Source of the DNA: Desulfovibrionaceae bacterium | Lineage (GTDB): Bacteria; Desulfobacterota; Desulfovibrionia; Desulfovibrionales; Desulfovibrionaceae | Assembly: GCA_009783115.1 (NCBI GenBank) | Contig: WRHT01000018.1 | Span: 1-12,570, forward strand | DNA: 12,570 nucleotides | Direction: 5' to 3' | Shown here: piece by piece, positions 6,485 to 12,570 of the stretch | Layout of the letters: each line of letters starts with the position of its first letter | Numbering within the stretch: position 1 is the first letter of the stretch | Position numbers and translations under genes: made by a program | Notes under the pieces: model-generated | What the model saw: only the letters and a program-made list of their open reading frames with translations | Told to the model about the DNA's origin: nothing | The model's database searches: none

Positions 6485-8317
6485 GTGAGCATCATCAAGG
6501 CAAGCAAAATCGGCACCGCCGTTTGTCTTTTGTGTTTGGGCATACTTATCGCCTGCGCGGTTCTGGCCATCTCCGGAATCTCCAACATGGAAAAAGCCAA
6601 CCATAAACGCTTTGAGTCCACCCTCCTCGCCCAGGAGGTCCGGGCGACTTCTTCAGGGCTTACCGCCAATGCAAGGGCCTATGTCAGCACCGCAGACAAG
6701 GTGTATGAAGATGCCTACTGGAACCTGGTCAAAATCCGCTCAGGCGAAATGAGCAGGCCGGCGGATGCGGCGGTCGCTCCCGGCGTCACCGTTCCCATGG
6801 GCACCCTGCTGATCAATGCCGGCTTTACTAAAGAAGAGCTGGCCCTGCTGGAAGAATCCGTTAAGATCTCCAGCGACCTGGTATTGCTGGAAGATGAGGC
6901 CATGAACGCGGTAAAAGGGCTATTCCAGGACAATTCGGGGAAGTACACCGTAAAAAAGGCTCCAGACCCGGAACTGGCCCGGCGCCTGATGTTCGGTAAA
7001 GATTATGACGCTACCGTGCGCCGCATCATGGAACCAAGCTATAAATTTGACTCCCTGGTCACCAGGCGGATCAACGCGGAGAGCGCGGCGGTGAAACATT
7101 CGCTGGATCAGGCCATTGTGGCCTTGTGCGTGGCCGTGGCGATAATGGCCGTCTTGCTGCTGGTCGGAATATCCATGCTGCTGCGCAAGGTAATGGTCCC
7201 CATCCGCGCCAGCACCGCTTATGCCCAGGCCGTGGCCGAAGGGAACCTGGATGCGCCCAGTCCACGCTTTGACACCGCGACAAGCAACGAAATCGGCACC
7301 ATGATTTCCTCCATGAAAAAAATGGTCGCCAACCTCAAGGAACGCATCCTCCATGCCGAGGGAATGACCGCCATGGCTGAAGAGCACGGACGCAAGGCGG
7401 ACACGGCCACACAGGACGCCCTGGAAGCGAAAAACCGGGCCGAAAGCGGACAGCAAACCCTCCTGACCATCGCCGGCACGGTTGACGAAATGGCCCACCG
7501 TCTGTTCAGCGCCACGGAAAGTCTGGCTACCCAGGTCCAGAACTCGGAACGCAGCGCCGAACAGCAGCAGGGAGGCGTCGCCTCTTCGCTTGCCTCCATG
7601 GAGCAAATGAACGACGCTGTGCTGGAAATAGCCAGGAACACAGGAGTGGCCGCGGAAGAGGCGGATAAAACCAAGGTCCTGGCGGCCAACGGCGAATCGG
7701 TCATGCGGCAGTCCGTGGATTCGATCAACACGGTACAGCAGGATACCCACGAACTGAAAGAACGCATGAATGAGCTGGGCAAACAGGCCGAAGCCATCGG
7801 CGCGGTCATGGTGGTGATCTCCGATATCGCCGATCAAACAAACCTGCTGGCCCTGAACGCGGCCATAGAAGCCGCCAGGGCCGGAGAGGCCGGGCGCGGT
7901 TTTGCCGTGGTCGCCGACGAAGTGCGCAAACTCGCTGAAAAGACCATGGGCGCAACTACTGAAGTAGGGCAGGCCATCAAAAGCATCCAAAACGGAGCGC
8001 GCTCAAGCATCGCCACCGTGGAACACACCGCCGGCGGTCTGGACAAGGCCACGGAACTGGTTGGCAAATCCGGGGACGCGCTCATGGACATCATCCAGGG
8101 CATCTCCCAGACCGCCTCCCGGATAAGCGGCATCGCCACCGCTGCCGAGGAGCAATCCTCCACCAGCGAACAGATCATCAAAACCCTGCAAGATATAAAC
8201 CAGCAGGCCGAGCGCACTACCAGCGCCATGCTCCATGCCTCGCGGTCGATCGACGAGATCATCGACCTCTCCCGGGATCTGCAAACCAATGTGGAGAAGC
8301 TGCACGCCCGCCAATAA
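6485..8317 (+). CDS. Methyl-accepting chemotaxis protein
   Basis: This 610-residue transmembrane receptor signals through CheW and CheA to the flagellar motor. Order: membrane helix 1 (about 11-30), a periplasmic ligand domain (about 31-208) predicted mostly helical, membrane helix 2 (about 209-232), HAMP (about 234-285), and a long cytoplasmic coiled coil with the signalling tip [20 protein letters not shown] through DEVRKLAE (about 447-485). The periplasmic part is compatible with a four-helix-bundle sensor but its ligand cannot be read. No CheR-tethering pentapeptide (NWETF-like) is present at the C-terminus, which ends KLHARQ. GTG 6485 is chosen for the ideal AAGGAG 8 nt upstream. The frame stays open leftward through the tRNA, and ATGs at 6417 and 6420 lack a ribosome site. 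Confidence 0.93.
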   Translation: MSIIKASKIGTAVCLLCLGILIACAVLAISGISNMEKANHKRFESTLLAQEVRATSSGLTANARAYVSTADKVYEDAYWNLVKIRSGEMSRPADAAVAPGVTVPMGTLLINAGFTKEELALLEESVKISSDLVLLEDEAMNAVKGLFQDNSGKYTVKKAPDPELARRLMFGKDYDATVRRIMEPSYKFDSLVTRRINAESAAVKHSLDQAIVALCVAVAIMAVLLLVGISMLLRKVMVPIRASTAYAQAVAEGNLDAPSPRFDTATSNEIGTMISSMKKMVANLKERILHAEGMTAMAEEHGRKADTATQDALEAKNRAESGQQTLLTIAGTVDEMAHRLFSATESLATQVQNSERSAEQQQGGVASSLASMEQMNDAVLEIARNTGVAAEEADKTKVLAANGESVMRQSVDSINTVQQDTHELKERMNELGKQAEAIGAVMVVISDIADQTNLLALNAAIEAARAGEAGRGFAVVADEVRKLAEKTMGATTEVGQAIKSIQNGARSSIATVEHTAGGLDKATELVGKSGDALMDIIQGISQTASRISGIATAAEEQSSTSEQIIKTLQDINQQAERTTSAMLHASRSIDEIIDLSRDLQTNVEKLHARQ

Positions 8318-8368
8318 CGGGACAAAACCGCGCCACATGGATGTCAGGGACGCCGGAACCAGTTTTTA

Positions 8369-8941
8369 CTAAAAATTCAGATGCACGCCCAGACCCAAGC
8401 CTCCGGATGGCGGAGCCCAAGGAAAAAAATCCGGGGCCAGACGTCCGGGCGGGGCCGGAGTCCGCTCATATTCGCGCACGAACATGGAGGTGAGCAGCCC
8501 GGAAATAGCTATGCTCCCGGCCACATCCACCCAGTCGTGCTTATCCGCGTAAATCCTGGTATAGGCGGTGAAAGAGGCCAGGGCGTACGGCACGACGGCC
8601 TGCCGGAAGCCATAGCGTTTATGAATGAAAAAAGCCGGGGCAAAGGCCTTGGAGGTATGCAGACTTGGAAAGGAGTCCTGGGCGTCGCCGGGCTGCCAGT
8701 CCGGCCTCTTGCGGTTGGTCATAACCTTGAGCTTGTTGGTTGAGACCCTGACGGCGGTGTAGCTTAGCCCAAGCTGGGCCGCCCCCTCCAGGCCTCCTTC
8801 ATAAATGACGGTCCAGGCAACGGCGCAACGCATCATGTAACTCGATATATCATCGCCCCATTCCACCCTGTCCCTGCCCCAGGCCGGCTGCGCCAGCGCC
8901 AGCGCCAACAACAGGCTCAAGACTTTCATGCCGCCGGACAT
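8369..8941 (-). CDS. Secreted PAP2-family phosphatase
   Basis: The 190-residue protein carries all three motifs of the PAP2 acid phosphatase superfamily: K72-x6-R79-P80, P92-S-L-H95 (PSGH in most members), and R129-x5-H135-x3-D139. These residues bind and hydrolyse phosphate monoesters or diphosphates, often on lipids such as phosphatidate, undecaprenyl diphosphate or lipid A. A signal-like helix spans about 5-22 (LSLLLALALAQPAWG), placing the active site in the periplasm. The final ten residues alternate Gly/polar with Leu/Val and end in Phe, which is unusual for the family. ATG 8941 is chosen because GGGAGG (8953-8948 on this strand) lies 6 nt upstream; ATG 8929 would shorten the pre-signal part by four residues. 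The substrate is not determinable here. Confidence 0.87.
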   Translation of the reverse strand: MSGGMKVLSLLLALALAQPAWGRDRVEWGDDISSYMMRCAVAWTVIYEGGLEGAAQLGLSYTAVRVSTNKLKVMTNRKRPDWQPGDAQDSFPSLHTSKAFAPAFFIHKRYGFRQAVVPYALASFTAYTRIYADKHDWVDVAGSIAISGLLTSMFVREYERTPAPPGRLAPDFFPWAPPSGGLGLGVHLNF

Positions 8942-8958
8942 ACCCAGCCTCCCAGAAA

Positions 8959-8991
8959 TTTCAAGGGTAATCCATACCCCAAATCTTGAAA
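8959..8991. repeat. Nested inverted repeat in the PAP2 / ABC importer divergent spacer
   Basis: Outer arms TTTCAAG (8959-8965) and CTTGAAA (8985-8991) and inner arms GGGTA (8965-8969) and TACCC (8975-8979) form one stem of about 11 bp with a 5-nt loop and a one-sided bulge. It ends 6 nt from the PAP2 ribosome site, so it could be a hairpin in that gene's 5' leader, or DNA recognised by a regulator of either divergent gene. GAAATTTC (8955-8962) is a further perfect palindrome at its left edge. The rest of the 173-bp spacer shows no convincing promoter, although TTGAAA at 8986-8991 could serve as a -35 box. Confidence 0.45.
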
Positions 8992-9114
8992 GCGCGCCAG
9001 CATTACCTTCAACGGCTATTTACTTGCCCCCGCAAGTTTACTACAAAAATATAGCCCCGCGGCGCTCCGGCACGTTTCTTGTCCGCCGTAAACCTTACAA
9101 CCCAAGGAAACGCC

Positions 9115-9861
9115 ATGTGCAAACGCATCCTGCTTGCCCTGCTGGCTCTCGGCCTCTTCGCCGCCCCGGCCCTGGCGGCCCAGAAAAGCTATATCAACGG
9201 CATTGACGCCAACTATCCCCCCCATGCCTATGTGGAGGCCGGCCAGCCCACCGGCTTTGACGTGGAGGCCCTGAACTGGATCGCTAAAAAAATGGATTTT
9301 GAGATCAAACATGTGCCCATGGATTGGGACACCATCGTGGCCAGCCTCCTGGCCAAAAAGATTGACATGGTCTGCTCCGGCATGAGCATTACCCAGGAAC
9401 GCCAGGCCAGGGTCAACTTCAGCGAACCTTATTTTTCCGTGCGCAAGGTGCTGGTGGTGCGCGACGACAGCAAGCTGACCAGGGATCAAATTTTACAGGA
9501 CAACAAGAAACTCGGCGTCCAGCGCGGCACCAACGAGGCCGAAACCCTGGAAAACAGCAAAGCCCCCAATAGCTGGAACTATACCCTCACCTATTATGAT
9601 TCCGCCCCCCTGGCCGTTGAAGATCTGATCAACGGACGTGTGGACGCCGCCGCCATGGACTCGGCCCCGGCCAATGACGCCATCAAAAGAGGAAAAAAAC
9701 CGGTGCGCGTCGTCGGCGAGTTCGCCGATCCCGATGACTTCGGCGTGGCCATACGTAAAGAAGATGCCGAACTGCTCAAGATGATCAACGAAGGCTTCAA
9801 GCTGCTCACGCAAGACCCCTTCTGGCAGGAACTCCAGGAAAAATACGACAGCCTCCAGTAA
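9115..9861 (+). CDS. Amino-acid ABC importer, periplasmic substrate-binding protein (family 3)
   Basis: The 248-residue protein has a signal peptide (about 1-21, ending PALA) and the family-3 solute-binding fold used for polar amino acids. Typical segments are GFDVEALNWIAKKM (about 47-60), SGMSITQERQARVNFSEPYF (88-107), GVQRGTN (134-140), and AAMDSAPAND (179-188). By analogy with GlnH/HisJ, R96 should hold the ligand carboxylate and D182 the alpha-amino group, which shows an amino-acid ligand without saying which one. There is no lipobox Cys at the cleavage site, so it is probably soluble in the periplasm. AAGGAAA (9104-9110) sets ATG 9115. It is the first gene of a four-gene importer operon. 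Confidence 0.93.
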   Translation: MCKRILLALLALGLFAAPALAAQKSYINGIDANYPPHAYVEAGQPTGFDVEALNWIAKKMDFEIKHVPMDWDTIVASLLAKKIDMVCSGMSITQERQARVNFSEPYFSVRKVLVVRDDSKLTRDQILQDNKKLGVQRGTNEAETLENSKAPNSWNYTLTYYDSAPLAVEDLINGRVDAAAMDSAPANDAIKRGKKPVRVVGEFADPDDFGVAIRKEDAELLKMINEGFKLLTQDPFWQELQEKYDSLQ

Positions 9862-9873
9862 TATAAAACCGCT

Positions 9874-9914
9874 CTGCCGCCCCGGTTCCCTGTGATGGAA
9901 TTTCAGGGCGGCAG
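9874..9914 (+). repeat. Strong stem-loop between binding-protein and permease genes
   Basis: CTGCCGCCC (9874-9882) and GGGCGGCAG (9906-9914) form a perfect 9-bp GC-rich stem. Inside it GGTTCC and GGAATT can pair further with two G-U pairs. An A/T-rich tract with interrupted U-runs follows (9917-9932). Such stems after binding-protein genes in ABC operons are known to protect the upstream mRNA or terminate partly, raising binding-protein output over permease. The function here is inferred from position. Confidence 0.65.
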
Positions 9915-9936
9915 ACCTAAAAATCTTATTTTACCG

Positions 9937-10617
9937 ATGTGGGAATACCTTTCCTCCCTGGCCGGTGAACTGCCGTATATCCTCCAGGGATCGCTGACGA
10001 CCTTGTTGGTGGTATTTTTCGCCCTGGGCCTGGGGTTCATTTTCGGGCTTCCCCTGGCCTTGGGGCAGATTTATGGCCCCCTGGCCCTGAACCGCCTGGT
10101 ACGGATCTATGTCTGGTTTTTCCGGGGCACCCCCGTCCTGGTGTTGCTTTATCTCTTTTATTTCGGGCTGTTTATCGCCCTGGACCTGGACGTTTCCGCC
10201 TTCGCTTCCTCCTGCGTCGTGCTCGGGCTGACCAGCGCGGCTTATCAGTCGCAAATCTTCCGGGGATCCCTGGAATCCCTGCCCAACGGGCAGCTCAAGG
10301 CCGCCCGCGCCCTGGGGATGAGCGATACGGAAGGCATCCGGCACATCATCCTGCCCCAGGCCCTGCGCCTTTCCATACCCGGCTGGTCCAACGAGTATTC
10401 CATTCTGCTAAAGGACAGCGCCCTGGTGCATGTGCTGGGCGTGCCGGAGCTCATGGCCCGCTCCCATTATGTGGCCTCGCGCACCACCTGGCATTTTACC
10501 TACTATATCCTGGCCGGAATCCTCTACCTGATCATCACCGTCCTGGGACTGAGGCTTTTGCGCGCCCTGGAAAAAAAGACCCGCCTGCCCGGCTATGCCG
10601 TCTTAAGCCATGAGTGA
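9937..10617 (+). CDS. Amino-acid ABC importer permease 1 (HisM/GlnP type)
   Basis: This is a 226-residue polytopic inner-membrane permease of the polar amino acid family. It starts MWEYLSSLAG and has about five membrane helices. The FRGTPVLVLLYLFYFG stretch (about 62-77) is diagnostic for the family. The EAA coupling loop, which docks on the ATPase, spans about 119-142 (KAARALGMSDTEGIRHIILP). GTG 9892 or ATG 9895 would add about 15 residues, but both lie in the loop of the strong stem-loop and neither has a ribosome site, so I prefer ATG 9937. That start also lacks a clear Shine-Dalgarno. The gene overlaps the following ATPase gene by 8 bp. The start is the least certain point. Confidence 0.88.
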   Translation: MWEYLSSLAGELPYILQGSLTTLLVVFFALGLGFIFGLPLALGQIYGPLALNRLVRIYVWFFRGTPVLVLLYLFYFGLFIALDLDVSAFASSCVVLGLTSAAYQSQIFRGSLESLPNGQLKAARALGMSDTEGIRHIILPQALRLSIPGWSNEYSILLKDSALVHVLGVPELMARSHYVASRTTWHFTYYILAGILYLIITVLGLRLLRALEKKTRLPGYAVLSHE

Positions 10618-11389
10618 AACGCAAGAAACCGTGCTGCGCCTGGAAGGCATCCGCAAGGATTTGGGAGGACGCCGGATCCTGGATCAGGTTTCCCTTTCCC
10701 TGCGCAAGGGAGAACTCAAGGTACTCATAGGCCCTTCGGGAGCGGGCAAGAGCACCCTGCTGCAATGCGCCAACTGCCTGATCCGCCCGGATCAGGGCGA
10801 AATTTTTCTGGACGGAGTGCGGCTGGACCAGCGCAGCAGCCTGGAACTGCGCCTTTTCCGCCAGCATGTGGGGATGATCTTCCAGGACTTCAACCTCTTT
10901 GATCACCTGACCGCCCTGGGCAACGTGAGCATCGCCCTGGAAAAGGTGCGCGCTTTTTCCAAGGCCGCAGCCAGAGAAAGAGGACAAGCCGAACTTGCCC
11001 GGGTGGGGCTGGAAAACCTAGCTTCCCTGTACCCGGCGGAACTCTCCGGGGGGCAAAAACAGCGCGTGGCCATTGCCCGCGCCCTGGCCATGGACCCTAG
11101 GGTCATCCTGCTTGACGAGCCCACTTCCGCCCTGGACCCGGAACTGGTTGGCGAGGTGCTGGCCGTCATCCGCGACTTGGCCGGCGGCGGCATGACCATG
11201 CTCATGGCCACCCACCAGATGGACTTCGCCCGCGCCCTGGCCAGCGAGATCCTCTTCATGGAAAACGGACGGATCACCGAACAGGGCGCGCCGGAAACCC
11301 TCCTCCACCCAGCCGCTGGGACACGCACCCTGGATTTTTGCACCCGCCTATCCCTGGAACTGGAAGGCCGGAAAACGGATACGCAATAA
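10610..11389 (+). CDS. Amino-acid ABC importer ATPase (GlnQ/HisP type)
   Basis: This 259-residue nucleotide-binding subunit hydrolyses ATP to drive import through the two permeases. All sites are intact: Walker A GPSGAGKST (41-49), Q-loop Q92 in FQDFNLF, signature LSGGQKQR (145-152), Walker B VILLDE (165-170) with catalytic E170, D-loop SALD, and H-loop H202. The FQDFNLFDHLTALGNV segment is typical of the polar amino acid class. One difference is MATHQMDFAR where close relatives usually have VTHEM. ATG overlaps the permease stop by 8 bp, so translational coupling is expected. The C-terminal tail after about 235 is short, with no regulatory domain. Confidence 0.95.
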   Translation: MSETQETVLRLEGIRKDLGGRRILDQVSLSLRKGELKVLIGPSGAGKSTLLQCANCLIRPDQGEIFLDGVRLDQRSSLELRLFRQHVGMIFQDFNLFDHLTALGNVSIALEKVRAFSKAAARERGQAELARVGLENLASLYPAELSGGQKQRVAIARALAMDPRVILLDEPTSALDPELVGEVLAVIRDLAGGGMTMLMATHQMDFARALASEILFMENGRITEQGAPETLLHPAAGTRTLDFCTRLSLELEGRKTDTQ

Positions 11390-11393
11390 AAAT

Positions 11394-12062
11394 ATGGACT
11401 GGACCTTTTACCTGGAACGTGTGCTGCCGGTGCTGAACCGGGGGATATGGACGAGTTTGGCCTTGATCCTGCCTTCAGCCGTGTTGGGGCTGGCGGGCGG
11501 GATCCTCCTGGGGGTGGCCCGCGGTTTCGGCCCGGCCTGGATGCGCCGGGCCGGAGACATTTACACCGCCATTTTCCGGGGAATCCCCCTGATCATCCAG
11601 CTTTTCATCCTGTATTACGCCCTGCCCAAGCTGGGGCTTTACCTGGACGGCTTCAGCGCGGCGGTGCTCGGTTTTATTTTGTGCAGCACGGCTTACCACT
11701 CGGAATACGTGCGCGGAGCCGTGCTGTCCATCAAACAGGGGCAATTCCGGGCGGCACAGGCTTTGGGCATGAGCCGCCTGCAACTGGCCTGGAACATCCT
11801 GATCCCCCAGGCCTTACGCCGGGCCCTGCCGGGCTGCGGCAATGAAATCATCTATCTCATCAAGTATTCTTCCCTAGCCTACCTGACCACCTGTGTGGAA
11901 TTGACCGGCGAAGCCAAAATCCTGGCCTCGCGCACCTTCCGCTACACGGAGATCTTCATGGCCGCCGGGATCTATTACCTCTGCCTGACCAGCCTGGCTT
12001 CCTTCCTGCTTCGCAAAACAGAAGATAAACTGCGCATCCCAGGCTTCGGACGGCCAGGATAA
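11394..12062 (+). CDS. Amino-acid ABC importer permease 2 (HisQ/GlnP type)
   Basis: The second permease is 222 residues long and only distantly similar to the first, which suggests a heterodimeric channel as in HisQ-HisM rather than a homodimer. It has about five membrane helices, the family hallmark IFRGIPLIIQLFILYYALP (about 60-78), and an EAA loop at about 116-139 (GQFRAAQALGMS, then ILIPQALRRALPG). The C-terminus KLRIPGFGRPG is typical. The start ATG 11394 is 4 bp after the ATPase stop. No clear Shine-Dalgarno is visible, so reinitiation after the ATPase gene is likely. The stop lies 3 bp from the stop of the convergent peptide-transporter gene. Confidence 0.92.
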   Translation: MDWTFYLERVLPVLNRGIWTSLALILPSAVLGLAGGILLGVARGFGPAWMRRAGDIYTAIFRGIPLIIQLFILYYALPKLGLYLDGFSAAVLGFILCSTAYHSEYVRGAVLSIKQGQFRAAQALGMSRLQLAWNILIPQALRRALPGCGNEIIYLIKYSSLAYLTTCVELTGEAKILASRTFRYTEIFMAAGIYYLCLTSLASFLLRKTEDKLRIPGFGRPG

Positions 12063-12065
12063 AAT

Positions 12066-12570
12066 TCAGGCCCAGCAACGCACCTGCCCCGCGCCGGCCG
12101 GACGCAGTTCCGGAATCCGCCTGAAACATGAAGCCGCAGCTTCCGGGCAACGGGGGGCAAAGGCGCAACCCTCCTCCCAACCGGGATTGCCTTCCGCTGA
12201 CGAGTTTGCCCCGGCACGATCCGAAAGGCCTTCGGAGGGTGAAAGACGCTTTTGCCCGGAAGCGTCCAGCAGCACCCTGGTATAGGGATGCTTCGGCTGA
12301 TGGAACAGACTTTCGGCTTCGCCCTGTTCCACGATCCGCCCGAGGTACATCACGGCTATCTGGTCGCTCATGTGGCTGACCACGGCCAAATCATGGGAGA
12401 TGAACAGGTAGCTGAGTCCCAGAGCTTCCTGGCGATCTTTAAGCAAGTTGAGCACCTGGGCCTGGACCGAGGCATCCAGAGAGGAAACGGGTTCATCACA
12501 GATAAGCAGTTCCGGGCCAGTAGCCAGGGCGCGGGCCAGGGCAACGCGCTGGCGCTGGCCCCCGGAAAAT
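12066..12570 (-). CDS. Oligopeptide/dipeptide ABC transporter ATPase, C-terminal part (5' end beyond window)
   Basis: The minus-strand frame is open from the right edge to TGA at 12068-12066, giving 168 complete codons. At its start it reads [16 protein letters not shown] (ABC signature), then [20 protein letters not shown] (Walker B with catalytic Glu and D-loop), then the H-loop in [15 protein letters not shown]. The tail carries the extension typical of Opp/Dpp ATPases: [10 protein letters not shown], then [14 protein letters not shown], the Cys-rich segment of the oligo_HPY type, which in some members binds an iron-sulfur cluster. It therefore serves a peptide (or possibly nickel) importer, and is most like the F subunit. 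The Walker A half is outside the window. Partner genes should lie to the right. Confidence 0.92.
   Translation of the reverse strand, partial: FSGGQRQRVALARALATGPELLICDEPVSSLDASVQAQVLNLLKDRQEALGLSYLFISHDLAVVSHMSDQIAVMYLGRIVEQGEAESLFHQPKHPYTRVLLDASGQKRLSPSEGLSDRAGANSSAEGNPGWEEGCAFAPRCPEAAASCFRRIPELRPAGAGQVRCWA

Noticed and set aside
6920..7990. Long minus-strand frame opposite the chemotaxis gene
   Set aside because: Antisense shadow. The plus strand encodes the conserved receptor signalling tip in the same place.
8318..8368. Bidirectional terminator between the chemotaxis and PAP2 genes
   Set aside because: Only a weak AAAAC/GTTTT pairing is visible and there is no GC-rich stem, although a short T-run (8363-8367) is present.

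Overview
The window looks like chromosomal DNA from a GC-rich Gram-negative bacterium. It is most likely a sulfate-reducing deltaproteobacterium of the Desulfovibrio group. That placement rests on recalled gene order (small basic ORF, FmdB zinc ribbon, purB, pyrE) and on a Csd6-like L,D-transpeptidase followed by an anchored envelope protein; it is inference, not a database result. I see no insertion sequence, phage gene, CRISPR array or toxin-antitoxin pair. Most of the window is housekeeping and transport.

Layout: (1) 1-101 is the 3' tail of an unidentified plus-strand gene, convergent with lysA (109-1386, minus strand), which makes lysine from meso-diaminopimelate. (2) A 252-bp divergent spacer (1387-1638) holds two inverted repeats, one of which looks like an intrinsic terminator aimed at lysA, and a clear promoter for the rightward cluster. 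(3) 1639-6214 is a compact plus-strand cluster: a 36-aa very basic protein, an FmdB-type zinc-ribbon protein, purB, pyrE, a periplasmic YkuD-type peptidoglycan enzyme with two NTF2-like modules, and a single-pass envelope protein of unknown function. The spacers are 5 to 36 bp, so one transcript is likely, linking purine and pyrimidine synthesis with cell-wall work. (4) tRNA-Leu(CAA) at 6308-6394 has its own near-consensus promoter and is followed by a methyl-accepting chemotaxis protein (6485-8317).

(5) A periplasmic PAP2-family phosphatase (8369-8941, minus) is convergent with the chemotaxis gene and divergent from an amino-acid ABC importer. (6) The importer runs 9115-12062 in the order binding protein, permease, ATPase, permease. 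It has a strong stem-loop after the binding-protein gene, overlapping or nearly abutting genes after that, and two different permeases that probably form a heterodimer. (7) The window ends inside an Opp/Dpp-type peptide transporter ATPase on the minus strand, whose stop lies 3 bp from that of the last permease.

I did not find a convincing new biological system. The points most worth a second look are the M23-anchor-like orphan protein paired with the Csd6-like enzyme, the terminator-like element upstream of lysA, the stem-loop inside the ABC operon, and the outer-membrane-like C-terminus on the PAP2 protein.
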